A DNA stretch of 64,000 bases from Streptomyces mangrovisoli (lineage in GTDB: Bacteria; Actinomycetota; Actinomycetes; Streptomycetales; Streptomycetaceae): positions 1 through 64,000 of the forward strand of contig NZ_LAVA02000057.1 in NCBI RefSeq assembly GCF_000974985.2. Direction: 5' to 3'. Within the stretch, counting starts at the first letter, position 1. The number at the start of each line of letters is the position of its first letter. Of the stretch, positions 51,232 to 60,159 are shown one piece after another. The notes under the pieces were generated by a model. It made no database searches. It was not told the DNA's origin and was given only the letters and a program-made list of their open reading frames with translations. The position numbers and the translations under genes were made by a program.

Positions 51232-52062
51232 TCAGCCGAGTCGCCGGTTCGATGCGGCAGTGAAGTGGCCTTCGACGCAGGTCACTTGCGCGGGGTGGGT
51301 GCCGTTGATGCCCAGTGCGGCGAGACCGTTGACGACCGGGAACTGGAACGGCACCTGCTGCCAGGTCACTTCGGTGAAGGACACGGTGGCTTCGCCCGCC
51401 AGCGAGGTGAGGATCCGGACGGAGTCGGCGGAGCCCGGGTTGCTGATCGTCAGGTGGTCCACCTCCGGAGGCTCCGCGTGCCCGGCCGAGGGCAGGTAGC
51501 GGTGGGTGACCACCGGGTGCCGTACGCCGGGCGCGGGGGCCTCGCGCAGGCCGTCGACGGTGAGGGAGAAGAACTCCGTCTCCTGCCAGGAGGCCCGCAC
51601 GCTCAACGGCTCCGACCCGGGCGCGGCGACGTCGGGCCGGACGATGTCGGCGAACAGCTTGGGGAAGCCCAGTTCGTCGCGGCCGGTGATGATCGGGTCG
51701 GCCAGGTTCTCCCACATCACGCAGAGGAAGTCGGCGCGCACCGGACCGTCCTCGGTGGGGACGACGGCGGGCACCAGCGCGGCCAGGGTGTTGTATCCGC
51801 GGCCCGCCAGCCAGCGCAGGTTCTCGAACCACCCGGCCTGGACGCGCAGCGTCGCCTCGGCCAGTTCCACGCCGTCGGGGAGCAGGGCGCGCAGCTTCCG
51901 CTCGTCGGCGGCGGCGACGATGTCGATGCTCGACACGCGCTCCGGGCCGGTGGGCGGCTCGACGCCGGCCGGGATGCAGCGGGGGCCGTACGCCGGACCG
52001 AAGGCGGTGGGCATCCTGCGCACCGTGGGCGCCGCGGCTGCAAGGGTCGGGTGGTACGTCAC
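51232..52062 (-). CDS. Acetoacetate decarboxylase-like protein
   Basis: 276 aa starting at GTG 52062, which overlaps the ferredoxin stop (GTGA); GAGGAGG lies just upstream. The ADC fold is indicated by VRADFLCVMWENLADPIITGRDELGFPKLFADI, where the Lys of FPKLF (about residue 134) corresponds to the Schiff-base lysine. Members of this superfamily outside classic acetoacetate decarboxylase act as decarboxylases, aldolases or hydratases. Here it may process a beta-keto acid from ring cleavage. Confidence 0.85.
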   Translation of the reverse strand: MTYHPTLAAAAPTVRRMPTAFGPAYGPRCIPAGVEPPTGPERVSSIDIVAAADERKLRALLPDGVELAEATLRVQAGWFENLRWLAGRGYNTLAALVPAVVPTEDGPVRADFLCVMWENLADPIITGRDELGFPKLFADIVRPDVAAPGSEPLSVRASWQETEFFSLTVDGLREAPAPGVRHPVVTHRYLPSAGHAEPPEVDHLTISNPGSADSVRILTSLAGEATVSFTEVTWQQVPFQFPVVNGLAALGINGTHPAQVTCVEGHFTAASNRRLG

Positions 52063-52466
52063 TGCTCCTCCTCGACAAGCGGTGCGCAGGCGGGGGCGCA
52101 GCGGGCGGCCGCCTGCCGGGAGGACATCCGGCCGGCGCGGTAGGCGGCGGTGCCCAGCGGGTTGACGGGCACCTCCGCGACGAAGCGCCCGTCGGTGAGG
52201 GTCACCGGGTACACGGCGAGCCGGTAGGCGTCGGTGTTCTCGCAGGCACCGTCCTCCGGGGAGAACCGGTACCGGTGCCAGGGGCAGACGACGGCGCCGT
52301 GGTACAGCCATCCGTCCTGCAGGGGCGCTCCGGCGTGGGGGCACCGGCCGTCGGTCACGACCGGCCGGGCGGCCACCACGTCCCAGAACACCGCGAGGAC
52401 GCGGCCGGCGCCTTCCACCGTGAACCGCCTGCGCGACTCCTGCCGGTCGCAGATGTCGACCAGCAT
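52059..52466 (-). CDS. Rieske [2Fe-2S] ferredoxin-like protein
   Basis: 135 aa. Cluster ligands are visible as C42-P-H44-A-G and C61-P-W-H64-R, with 16 residues between, the Rieske pattern. A C-terminal extension rich in Ala, Arg and Cys follows residue 110. It likely transfers electrons to an oxygenase or protects the extradiol enzyme's iron. No ring-hydroxylating alpha subunit is visible in the window, so its partner may be one of the other oxygenases. GGAAAGGAG lies 11 bp before the ATG. Confidence 0.9.
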   Translation of the reverse strand: MLVDICDRQESRRRFTVEGAGRVLAVFWDVVAARPVVTDGRCPHAGAPLQDGWLYHGAVVCPWHRYRFSPEDGACENTDAYRLAVYPVTLTDGRFVAEVPVNPLGTAAYRAGRMSSRQAAARCAPACAPLVEEEQ

Positions 52467-52525
52467 CAGGTGCGTGCTCCTTTCCTGGAGGTCGAGTCGG
52501 GTCGGGCGCCCGCGCCGGGCGCGCG

Positions 52526-53461
52526 TCACACGGGCGGGGCGACGAACACCGGGTCGGGGGTGTCCAGGGGCGAGCGGGCGAGCATGTCCTCGACCGAGTT
52601 GGCCGTCCCCCACTGGTCCTGCACCTCCAGCTCGGTGAAGTCGAAGGTGTGCGGGTGCCAGGTGTCCTCGTCCAGCACCTCCATCGCCGTGGTGTACTCC
52701 ATGACGTTGGCGCTGGGGTCGAGGAAGTAGCTGAAGGTGTTGTCGCCGGCCATGTGGCGGCCCGGGCCCCAGAGCAGTTCGGTGCCGGCCCGCAGCAGAC
52801 GCCCGGTGCCGCGCAGGTACTCGTCGATGCCGCGCATCTCGAACGAGACATGGTGCAGCGAGGCGTGGTGGCCACGGCCGATGGCCAGGCTGTGGTGCTG
52901 CGGGTTGCACCGCATGAAGTACATGGCCCCGCCGAACTGCGGGTGGCTGAGGGTGTCGCTGAGCGCGAAGTCGAGGAAGCGCTCGTAGAACGCCACGGTC
53001 CGCTCCGGGTCCGCCGAGTTGACGACCGCGTGCGAAAGGCGCACCGGCACCGACTCCTTCGGCTGGACCTTGCGGTGCTTGCGCGGGGCGACGTCGGAGG
53101 AGATCTCCACGACACGGCCGTCCACGTCGAAGAAGCGGAAGCCGTAGCCGCCGCCGGGTGTGTCGATGCGGCCGGGCTCGGAGATCAGCTTCACGTCGCC
53201 GAGCTCCAGCTTGGCGGCGACGGCGTCCACGTCGGCCGCGTCGGCCGCGCCGAAGGCCAGCAGGTCGATGCGCTTGGCCTCGGCCTCGCGCAGTCGTACC
53301 ACGTACTGCTCGGGAGAGCCGACGGCCGCCAGGAAGGCCACCCCGGTGTCGGAGGCGACCAGTTCCAGTCCCCAGATGTTCTGGTAGAAGTCCAGCTGCT
53401 TGCGGAAGTCGGGGACCGCGAGGTCCACGTGCCGCAGATGGGTGATGAGGCGGTTGTTCAT
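52526..53461 (-). CDS. Type I extradiol (VOC-fold) dioxygenase
   Basis: 311 aa with two VOC domains. The first is LRHVDLAVPDFRKQLDFYQ. The second contains the iron site: His in VRLSHAVVNSADPE, His in HHASLHHVSFEMRGIDEYL and Glu in SANVMEYTTAME. The size and layout fit 2,3-dihydroxybiphenyl or catechol 2,3-dioxygenases. It opens a catechol-like ring meta to the hydroxyls. It is the first gene of the minus-strand operon, with CCGGAGGACGAG before the ATG. The promoter region is shared with the divergent MFS gene and holds two LysR-type boxes. Confidence 0.92.
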   Translation of the reverse strand: MNNRLITHLRHVDLAVPDFRKQLDFYQNIWGLELVASDTGVAFLAAVGSPEQYVVRLREAEAKRIDLLAFGAADAADVDAVAAKLELGDVKLISEPGRIDTPGGGYGFRFFDVDGRVVEISSDVAPRKHRKVQPKESVPVRLSHAVVNSADPERTVAFYERFLDFALSDTLSHPQFGGAMYFMRCNPQHHSLAIGRGHHASLHHVSFEMRGIDEYLRGTGRLLRAGTELLWGPGRHMAGDNTFSYFLDPSANVMEYTTAMEVLDEDTWHPHTFDFTELEVQDQWGTANSVEDMLARSPLDTPDPVFVAPPV

Positions 53462-53628
53462 CTCGTCCTCCGGGGAACGGGGGTGGTGGACATCAGGGGT
53501 GCGGGACGGGGCGGAAGGACGCCCGCGCACGCTGCGGGCATGGCGGTGTCTTCCTCCGGACAGGGGGTGGCGCCCGTCGGCGGCCGCGGAGCGCAGTCCG
53601 GCGTCGCCTGCCGACGGTTGTCAACCGT

Positions 53629-53641
53629 GTGTTTCGACTAT
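53629..53641 (-). promoter_or_regulatory. Promoter element shared with the cyclase operon (13-bp identical)
   Basis: On the minus strand this reads ATAGTCGAAACAC, identical to 56850-56862 on the plus strand. In both places it lies exactly 45 bp after an ATCG-N7-CGAT box and points at an operon. It is a likely core-promoter part of the LysR regulon. A perfect dyad ACGGTT-GTC-AACCGT abuts it (53614-53628). Confidence 0.7.
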
Positions 53642-53686
53642 CCCGTCAGTGGATCGGCGTGGGAAACAAGGCGTTGATATGCGCTC

Positions 53687-53701
53687 ATCGCCGCGGCCGA
53701 T
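53687..53701 (-). promoter_or_regulatory. LysR box 1 (toward the extradiol operon)
   Basis: ATCG-CCGCGGC-CGAT is an ATCG-N7-CGAT dyad with T-N11-A geometry. On the minus strand it is followed 45 bp later by the shared ATAGTCGAAACAC element. Confidence 0.7.
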
Positions 53702-53756
53702 GCCCGAGCATCGGTCGAGGGCAGGACGGCCCCACCTACCGCACCAGGGCGCCTCC

Positions 53757-53793
53757 ATCGGCTCGGGCGATACCCCTATACGAACTGCTGATT
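53757..53793 (+). promoter_or_regulatory. LysR box 2 plus shared promoter segment (toward the MFS gene)
   Basis: ATCG-GCTCGGG-CGAT (53757-53771), then CCTATAC 3 bp later and CTGATT 6 bp after that. The same three blocks with the same spacing occur at 56790-56826; 29 of 37 positions are identical. Confidence 0.75.
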
Positions 53794-53928
53794 CACCGGC
53801 GTATTCCGTCACCGCGACATTCAGTGCACTCTCGCTGCACCGGCGCCGGTCGATTCGCCGTACGCCCCTCGCGAGCTCCCACCTCTTCGAGAGCCCACCC
53901 GGTTTCTGCACGAGAAGGGAGAGGCTTC

Positions 53929-55437
53929 GTGACACCGACGTCCGCAAGCCCCTCGATCACCGCGAATTCTTCCGACACCACAGAGCGCTGGACGCCGCGC
54001 CTGATAGGCACGCTGGTCGCGCTGATGTGGCCGACGCAGTTGCTGACTCTGGCCGCGATCATCAGCAACAACGCGGCCCCCGGGGTCGCGGTCCACTTCC
54101 GGACCACGCAGATCGTCTGGTTCACGCTCATCACCAGCGTCGTCGCCACCCCGCTGCTGCCGTTCGTGATGAAGCTCGGCGACCGCTACGGCAAGCGGCG
54201 CGTCATGCTGGTCATGGTCGGCCTCGGCGTCGTCGGCGACGTGCTGGCCGCCGTCGCCGGCAATTACGGCCTGCTGATCCTCGGCCGCGGCATCGCCGGG
54301 TTCTACGGCGTCTTCGCCGCGCTGTCGTTCCCCGCGGTGCGCGACCTGTTCCCGTCCCGTCTGGTGCGCCAGGCCACCTCGCTGCTCGGCGCGAGCATGG
54401 GCGTCATCGCCCTGGCCGGGCCGTTCCTGGCGGGCCGGCTGATCACGGGTCTCTCCTTCCGCCCGGCCCTGTGGTTCATCGCCATCGGCACGGCCGTGGC
54501 CTTCGTGATGGTCCTCGCCCTGGTCCCGGAGACGCCGCGGCACGACCTGGAGTCCGGGTTCGACTGGGTCGGGGCCATCGCGCTGAGCGCCGGTCTCGCC
54601 GCGCTGGTCTACGCCCTGGGCCAGGGCCAGAGCTGGGGCTGGGGCAGCGGGAAGACCGTCGGCTGGATCGCCGGCGCGGTGGTCCTGCTGGTCGCCTTCG
54701 CCTTTGTCGAGCGGTCCGCCGGCCACCCGATCCTCGACCCGCGGCTGATCTCGCGCCGCCCGGTCGCCGTCGCCGTCACCGTCGCCGCGATCGGCCAGGC
54801 CGCCGCGCTCATGATGGCCAGCTTCACCGTCCTGCTCGCGGTGTACCCGCACATCCCCGGCGTCTCCGACGGCCTGGGCTGGAGTTCGATGCACAACGCG
54901 CAGCTCGGCCTGAGCTGGAACCTGTGCATGATCCTCGCCGGCTACCTCGCCGGACGTCTGCTGCGGCACAGCACGCCGCGGCTGCTGTGGCTGACCGGCC
55001 TGGCCCTGGCCACGGCCGGGTTCGGACTCATGGGCGCCTGGCACCACACCGCGCCGCAACTGGTGCTGACGCAGTGCCTCGCGCAGATCGGCATGGGCAT
55101 CGTCGTGGCGACCGGCCCGGTCCTCATCCTCGGCTCGGTGAGCGTGCGCGAGCAGGGGCAGGCCAGTGGCGCCTTCCAGATGCTGACCTACGTGTTCATG
55201 TCGCTGATCAGCGCGGTGGGCTTCGCCATCCTGACGGCCCACAGCAAGGTCGTCCAGGGCACCGCGTTCTACCTGGACGCCGGCTACCGGCTGGTGCTCC
55301 TCGGCGGCGCGGCGATCCTGCTGGTCACGTTGCTGGTCTCGCTGCTCGCCCCGAGCCGCACGGCGCAGGAGACGGACGCGGCCGCGGAGCCCGCCTCGGC
55401 CGGCCCGGTCGGGGAGGCCGGCGAGGCCCTCGCCTGA
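53929..55437 (+). CDS. MFS transporter, DHA2-like
   Basis: 502 aa with a GTG start and AAGGGAGAGG upstream. About 14 membrane helices are present. Motif A is KLGDRYGKRRVMLVMVG. GRGIAGFYGVFAALSFPAVRDLF resembles motif C-region sequences of drug/H+ antiporters. It shares the feature QGQSWGWGSGKTVGW with the MFS at 62.4 kb (EGQSWGWDSAGVLG), so the two are paralogues. Under the same LysR boxes as the operons, it is likely a transporter for the aromatic substrate or a toxic intermediate. Confidence 0.9.
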   Translation: MTPTSASPSITANSSDTTERWTPRLIGTLVALMWPTQLLTLAAIISNNAAPGVAVHFRTTQIVWFTLITSVVATPLLPFVMKLGDRYGKRRVMLVMVGLGVVGDVLAAVAGNYGLLILGRGIAGFYGVFAALSFPAVRDLFPSRLVRQATSLLGASMGVIALAGPFLAGRLITGLSFRPALWFIAIGTAVAFVMVLALVPETPRHDLESGFDWVGAIALSAGLAALVYALGQGQSWGWGSGKTVGWIAGAVVLLVAFAFVERSAGHPILDPRLISRRPVAVAVTVAAIGQAAALMMASFTVLLAVYPHIPGVSDGLGWSSMHNAQLGLSWNLCMILAGYLAGRLLRHSTPRLLWLTGLALATAGFGLMGAWHHTAPQLVLTQCLAQIGMGIVVATGPVLILGSVSVREQGQASGAFQMLTYVFMSLISAVGFAILTAHSKVVQGTAFYLDAGYRLVLLGGAAILLVTLLVSLLAPSRTAQETDAAAEPASAGPVGEAGEALA

Positions 55438-55490
55438 TCCCGACCGCGGCGACCGGGACACCCCGGTGACCGCCGCGTGCCACCGTCGAA

Positions 55491-55523
55491 CGAGCCCCGC
55501 GGCCGGCCCGGTTGCGGGGCTCG
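55491..55523 (+). terminator. Hairpin after the DHA2-like MFS gene
   Basis: CGAGCCCCGC (55491-55500) pairs perfectly with GCGGGGCTCG (55514-55523) around a 13-base loop, 54 bp after the stop. Confidence 0.75.
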
Positions 55524-55581
55524 GCCGCGCCCCGGTCGATCGCCGTACCAGGTGCCGGGAATCGCCCCCCTCTATGGGCTC

Positions 55582-55596
55582 ATCGGCCGCACCGAT
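55582..55596. promoter_or_regulatory. LysR box 3 (upstream of the LysR gene)
   Basis: ATCG-GCCGCAC-CGAT lies about 124 bp before the LysR start. Read on the minus strand it is followed at the same 3-bp spacing by CCCATAG, similar to CCTATAC at boxes 2 and 4. It probably mediates autoregulation. Confidence 0.6.
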
Positions 55597-55719
55597 GGCA
55601 CCTCCACCAGTCCGCACCGAAATGCCACGCGGACGGTTCCCATAGCCTCTGACCAGGCCTAGTGTGACCCCACCGCGACCGCCGACACCGATCGCGGATC
55701 ATTGGGATGGGCGGAGTAC

Positions 55720-56640
55720 ATGCGGCTGCAGAACCTGGACCTCAACCTTCTCTTCGCCCTGCAGGCGGTGCTCGACGAGCGTCACGTCACGCGGGCCGGC
55801 CAGCGGCTGGGGCTCAGCCAGCCGGCGATGAGCGACGCGCTGCGGCGGCTGCGCCGGCACTTCGACGACGAGCTGATCGTGCGGGAGGGCAACCGCTACG
55901 AGCTCACCCCGTTCGGGCTGGTGCTGCGGAGCCGGGTCGCCGACGCCGTCTCGGCCGTCGAGAACGCCTTCGCGGCCCGCTGGACCTCCGAGACTCCCCG
56001 CGCCTACACGCTTCTGTCGACGGGCAACGGCGTCCTGAACGTCGTCCGTCCGCTCATGGACGACCTGCGCGAGCAGTCCGTCGATCTCCAGCTCAGGATG
56101 GTCGACCTGCCCGGACTCGCGGCCCGGCCGGACTGGCTCGCCGCGGCGGACGGGGTGCTCGCCGCGAAGGAGTTCGGGGACAGCTTTCCGTCCATCGACC
56201 TCTACACCGACCAGTGGGTGGTGATCAGCGCGGTCGGGCACGACACGGCCATCACCATGGAGGACCTGGCCACGCGTCCCCTGGCCGTGATGGGCGACTC
56301 CCAGGGCGGACACTCACCCGCCCTGAACCGGCTGCACCGGCTCGGGGTCGACCCGCGCATCGAGATCATCGGCGAGGACTTCCTGACTCTTCCCCACCTG
56401 GTGACCGACTCCGACCGGATCGCCCTGATGCCCCGGCGCCTGGCGGCCAAGTACGCCTTCCTGGTGGATCTGCACGCCTGCCCGTTCGACGCGCCCGAGC
56501 TGGTGGAGACCTTCTGGTGGCACCCCTCCCGCACCGCCGACCCCGGGCACCTGTGGCTGCGCGATCAGATCACCGCCACGGCCCGGCGCCTCGCGCAGGA
56601 GCAGTTCGACCTGGAATCACCCAAGGGCCCCGCGGCCTGA
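55720..56640 (+). CDS. LysR-family regulator, NodD/aromatic-responsive type
   Basis: 306 aa. The N terminus LDLNLLFALQAVLDERHVTRAG, then LGLSQPAMSDALRRLRRHF and DELIVREGNRYELTPFG, is the NodD-like subgroup that senses aromatics or flavonoids. An effector-binding domain spans about 90-295. The ATG at 55720 is chosen because homology starts there; GGAG lies only 3 bp upstream and a TTG at 55702 is an alternative. It sits centrally between two operons whose promoters share its likely boxes, so it is probably their activator. Confidence 0.9.
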   Translation: MRLQNLDLNLLFALQAVLDERHVTRAGQRLGLSQPAMSDALRRLRRHFDDELIVREGNRYELTPFGLVLRSRVADAVSAVENAFAARWTSETPRAYTLLSTGNGVLNVVRPLMDDLREQSVDLQLRMVDLPGLAARPDWLAAADGVLAAKEFGDSFPSIDLYTDQWVVISAVGHDTAITMEDLATRPLAVMGDSQGGHSPALNRLHRLGVDPRIEIIGEDFLTLPHLVTDSDRIALMPRRLAAKYAFLVDLHACPFDAPELVETFWWHPSRTADPGHLWLRDQITATARRLAQEQFDLESPKGPAA

Positions 56641-56789
56641 CCTGAGTCTCTCCTCCCCTACGGCAGGCCCCGCGAATGCCTGCCTCCGACCGTGGCCGGC
56701 CTCCCCGCCGGCCACGGATCCGACCTGCCCGAATGCGCCGGCGAAGCCGCCCCTCCCCTGCCCGGTTCGTCCGCGGCGGCGCCAGGAGC

Positions 56790-56826
56790 ATCGGCACCGG
56801 CGATGCGCCTATACAAAGCACTGATT
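56790..56826 (+). promoter_or_regulatory. LysR box 4 plus shared promoter segment (toward the cyclase operon)
   Basis: ATCG-GCACCGG-CGAT (56790-56804) is followed by CCTATAC (56808-56814) and CTGATT (56821-56826), matching the MFS promoter block for block. ATAGTCGAAACAC follows at 56850, as on the extradiol side. Confidence 0.75.
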
Positions 56827-56924
56827 TCCCTCCGCGTTCGCCTGCCTGCATAGTCGAAACACGCACGTAACGCGCCTGTCGAACAGCCCCTCTCGCATTT
56901 CCGGACCAGCGAGATCCGTTTCCG

Positions 56925-56997
56925 TGGCCCCGATTCCGCGGAGTCATTTCCGCGGACTTCGATTGCGCGGACTTCGATTCCGCGGACCCGGGGGCGG
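56925..56997. repeat. Short tandem repeat in the cyclase leader
   Basis: Three to four degenerate copies of CGCGGACTTCGATT/TTCCGCGGA lie in the roughly 250-bp leader between the shared promoter element and the cyclase start. No ORF there is supported. Confidence 0.6.
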
Positions 56998-57109
56998 CCG
57001 CCCTTTCGCCACGGAATTCACATGCCCGACGCGAAAGCATTCCGCGGTCCCTGTCGACAGACGAACTCGCTCCACCCGGACCGACCCCACGAACGCGAGG
57101 TTCCCACCC

Positions 57110-58120
57110 ATGACCACAGCATCCCAGGACGCGAACACCAGCCCGAGCCACGAGAGTTGGGACCGCACCAAGCCTCGCGAGGCGATCGCCGCGGCGGCGG
57201 ACGCGCACAGCAACTGGGGCCGCTGGGGCGAGGAGGACGTGCACGGCACGGTCAACTTCATCACCGAGGACAAGCGGCAGCAGGCCGCCGGGCTGATCCG
57301 CACCGGCCGCACCTACAGCCTCTCGATCGAGTTCGGCCCGGACGGACCGCAGAACGGCGTCGGCCGCACCAACCCGATCTGGGCGGCGCGCGCACTGCAC
57401 GTCGAGGACTCCGGCGACGTCCCGTTCCCGCCACACGGCGGCGGTGGCGTCGACGACATCGTCATCATGCCGCTCCAGGCCGCCACCCAGTGGGACAGCC
57501 TCGGCCACATCTTCGACCGCGGACGGGCCTGGAACGGCCGCGAGGCCCGCAACGTCGCCAGCTACCAGGGCGACGCCGTGACCGGCATCCACACCATGGC
57601 CGAGCCCGTGGTGAGCCGCGGTGTCCTGCTGGACGTGGGCCGGATGTTCGGTACGGACGGCGAACTGCCCGACGGCTTCGCGATCACCTCACACCACCTC
57701 CAGGAGACCATCGAGGCCCAGGGTGCGTCGTCCGCCGTGGGACGGGGCGACATCCTGCTGGTACGCACCGGGCGGCTCACCCGCGCCCGCCGCGAGGGCT
57801 GGGGAACGTTCGCCGGCGGCGACGCCCCCGGGCTGTCCTTCGAGACCGTCGGCTGGCTGCACGGCAGCGAGATCGCCGCGATCGCCACCGACACGTGGGG
57901 CGTCGAGGTGCGGCCCAACGAGTTCGACGTCCCGTCCTTCCAGCCGCTGCACCAGGTGGCCATCCCCCATCTCGGGCTGCTGCTCGGCGAGATCTGGAAC
58001 CTGGACGACCTGGCCGATGCCTGCGCCGAGGACGGGCGCTACGACTTCTTCCTCGCCGCGCCCCCGATCCCCTTCTACGGAGCGGCCGGAGCCCCGGTCA
58101 ACCCCGTCGCCGTCCGCTGA
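57110..58120 (+). CDS. Cyclase family protein (KynB/kynurenine-formamidase-like fold)
   Basis: 336 aa. NWGRWGEEDVHGTVNFIT and the metal motif LQAATQWDSLGHIFDRG are the pattern of the larger bacterial cyclase (PF04199) group; SFQPLHQVAIPHLGLLLGEIWNLDDLA is also conserved. The family hydrolyses N-formyl or cyclic amide/ester bonds (formamidase, isatin hydrolase). It heads a five- or six-gene plus-strand operon. GAGG lies 8-11 bp before the ATG. It may open a ring or deformylate an aromatic amine intermediate. Confidence 0.87.
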   Translation: MTTASQDANTSPSHESWDRTKPREAIAAAADAHSNWGRWGEEDVHGTVNFITEDKRQQAAGLIRTGRTYSLSIEFGPDGPQNGVGRTNPIWAARALHVEDSGDVPFPPHGGGGVDDIVIMPLQAATQWDSLGHIFDRGRAWNGREARNVASYQGDAVTGIHTMAEPVVSRGVLLDVGRMFGTDGELPDGFAITSHHLQETIEAQGASSAVGRGDILLVRTGRLTRARREGWGTFAGGDAPGLSFETVGWLHGSEIAAIATDTWGVEVRPNEFDVPSFQPLHQVAIPHLGLLLGEIWNLDDLADACAEDGRYDFFLAAPPIPFYGAAGAPVNPVAVR

Positions 58121-58162
58121 CCGCCGACCGCCGCAGAACACAGAACCAAGGAGTCATCCACA

Positions 58163-59143
58163 GTGCCGAACTCATTCGACCACGCCGGTACATGGGCCCT
58201 GGCGCAGGTGTCCGCCGAGGGCGGCCCGACCGTGCCCGCCCTGGTCGCGCACGACCGTGCCCTGGACCTGTCGGACCGCCCCGAGCTCGGATCCCCGCGC
58301 AGCACCGCCGACATCCTGGCCCGCTGGGACGAACTGGAGCCCGTGCTGGCCGCGTTGGCGGCCGACACCGCCGCCGCCTGGCAGCCGCTGTCCGGCTTCC
58401 ACGTGCACTCTCCCGTCGAACCCCGGCAGATCTTCCAGTGCGCGGCGAACTACCGCACCCATGTCATCGACCTCGTCGCCGCGCACCACGACGGCTCCGA
58501 CGGGCGCAGCGTCGAGGAGGTGCGCGCCGAGGCGGCCGCGCACATGGACGAGCGCCTCGCCTTCCCGCCGTTCGTGTTCACCGGCCTGCCCAGCGCGATC
58601 TGCGGGCCCTACGACGACGTCGTCCTGCCCGCCGACGGCGAGCAGCCGGACTGGGAGCTGGAACTGGCCGCCGTGATCGGCCGGCCCACGCGGCGGGTGA
58701 GCGCCGAGGACGCGCTGGAGTGCGTGGCCGGGTGGGTGATCGTCAACGACCTGACCCTGCGGGAGCGGGTGATACGCCGGGACGCGGGCGCGCTCGGCAT
58801 GGACTGGCTGGCGAGCAAGAACGCGCCGACGTTCCTGCCCACCGGGCCGCTGCTCGTGCCCCGTTCGGCCGTCCCCGACCCGTCGGACCTGCGGATCACG
58901 CTGCGGCTCAACGGCGACGTCATGCAGGACGAGTCGACCAAGGACCTGATCTTCGACACCGCCGCCATCATCGCGCACTGTTCGAAGGTGGCCACCCTGC
59001 TCCCCGGCGACCTGGTGCTCACCGGCAGCCCGGCGGGCAACGGCCTCGCGCACGGCAGGCTGCTGCGGGCGGGCGACCGTATGGACTGCTCGATCACCGG
59101 TCTGGGCGCACAGTCCAACGTGTGCGTGGAGGAGGCATGCTGA
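58163..59143 (+). CDS. Fumarylacetoacetate hydrolase family protein
   Basis: 326 aa with a GTG start (AAGGAG 9 bp upstream). FAAH core motifs are IFQCAANYRTHVIDL, LPADGEQPDWELELAAVIGRPTRRVS (metal Glu residues in E-L-E), GWVIVNDLTLRERV, and DGRITL...GDLVLTGSPAGNG. The family hydrolyses or decarboxylates ring-cleavage products or hydrates dienoates. Its stop overlaps the next gene by 7 bp, so the genes are coupled. Confidence 0.9.
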   Translation: MPNSFDHAGTWALAQVSAEGGPTVPALVAHDRALDLSDRPELGSPRSTADILARWDELEPVLAALAADTAAAWQPLSGFHVHSPVEPRQIFQCAANYRTHVIDLVAAHHDGSDGRSVEEVRAEAAAHMDERLAFPPFVFTGLPSAICGPYDDVVLPADGEQPDWELELAAVIGRPTRRVSAEDALECVAGWVIVNDLTLRERVIRRDAGALGMDWLASKNAPTFLPTGPLLVPRSAVPDPSDLRITLRLNGDVMQDESTKDLIFDTAAIIAHCSKVATLLPGDLVLTGSPAGNGLAHGRLLRAGDRMDCSITGLGAQSNVCVEEAC

Positions 59144-60159
59144 CGATCGACGTGCACGCGCACGTCGGTGTGCCGGCGGTGGAGACGCTGATCGCCGACG
59201 AGCCGGGCCTGGCCGCCCAGCGCGCCGTCGAGGCGGCCTCCCTCGGGCCGGCCACCCTGGCCTACAACGCCGCCCACATGGGCGAGATCGTCGCACCGCT
59301 GATGGACCTGGACGTGCGCCTCGCCGCCATGGACGCCGCCCGCGTCGACGTGCAGGCCGTCAGCCCGATGCCGCTGCCGCACACGTGGGCGCCGCCCGAG
59401 CTGGCCGACCGCATCGCGACCGTCGTCAACGGGGCCGTCGCCGCCTTCTGCGCCCGCCGCCCCGAGCGGCTGCTCGGCATCGGCACCGTCTCCCTCCAGC
59501 ACCCGAAGCAGGCCGTGGCCCAACTGGAGGCGGCCGTACGGGAGTACGGCCTGCGCGGCGTGCAGATCTCCACGTCTGCCGGGCCCGGCCGCGAACTGGA
59601 CGATCCGGCGCTGGAGGAATTCTGGGCCGCCGCCGAGGAGTTGGGGGCCGCCGTCCTCATCCATCCCTGGGGCTGCACCCTGGGTGAACGCCTGAACTCC
59701 TACTACCTGTTCAACAGCGTGGGCAACCCCGTGGAGACCTCGCTGGCCCTGTCCCGGATCGTCTACTCCGGCCTCCTCGAACGTCACCCGGACTTGCGGA
59801 TCTGGTCCGCGCACGGCGGCGGCTACCTGGCCAGTTACGCCGTACGCGCCGACCACGCCTGGCACGCCCGCGCCGACGCGCGCACCACCACCGAGCCACC
59901 CAGCGCCCTGCTGCGGCGCACCTTCGTCGACTCGCTCGTCTACACCCCCGAGCAACTGCGCCACCTCGTCTCCGTCATGGGCGCCGGACAGGTGACCCTC
60001 GGCAGCGACTACCCGTTCGACATGGGCGTCGAGGACCCCGTCGACCGGCTGGAGGCCGCCGGGTTCGACGCCGCGACCGTCGCGGCCGTCCGCGGCGGCA
60101 ACGCCGCCCGCCTGCTCGGCCTGCCCGAGGCCGACCGTCCGTTGGGAGAACCCCGATGA
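59137..60159 (+). CDS. Amidohydrolase_2 family (ACMSD-like) metal-dependent hydrolase/decarboxylase
   Basis: 340 aa. Metal ligands are in IDVHAHVG (H7 and H9), AVLIHPWGCTLGERLNSYYLFNS, RIWSAHGGGYLASYAVRADH and the Asp of LGSDYPFD. This is the pattern of 2-amino-3-carboxymuconate semialdehyde decarboxylase and related non-oxidative decarboxylases. It overlaps the FAAH gene by 7 bp and the FAD monooxygenase by 4 bp. In an aromatic pathway it would decarboxylate a carboxylated semialdehyde or an aromatic acid. Confidence 0.9.
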   Translation: MLTIDVHAHVGVPAVETLIADEPGLAAQRAVEAASLGPATLAYNAAHMGEIVAPLMDLDVRLAAMDAARVDVQAVSPMPLPHTWAPPELADRIATVVNGAVAAFCARRPERLLGIGTVSLQHPKQAVAQLEAAVREYGLRGVQISTSAGPGRELDDPALEEFWAAAEELGAAVLIHPWGCTLGERLNSYYLFNSVGNPVETSLALSRIVYSGLLERHPDLRIWSAHGGGYLASYAVRADHAWHARADARTTTEPPSALLRRTFVDSLVYTPEQLRHLVSVMGAGQVTLGSDYPFDMGVEDPVDRLEAAGFDAATVAAVRGGNAARLLGLPEADRPLGEPR

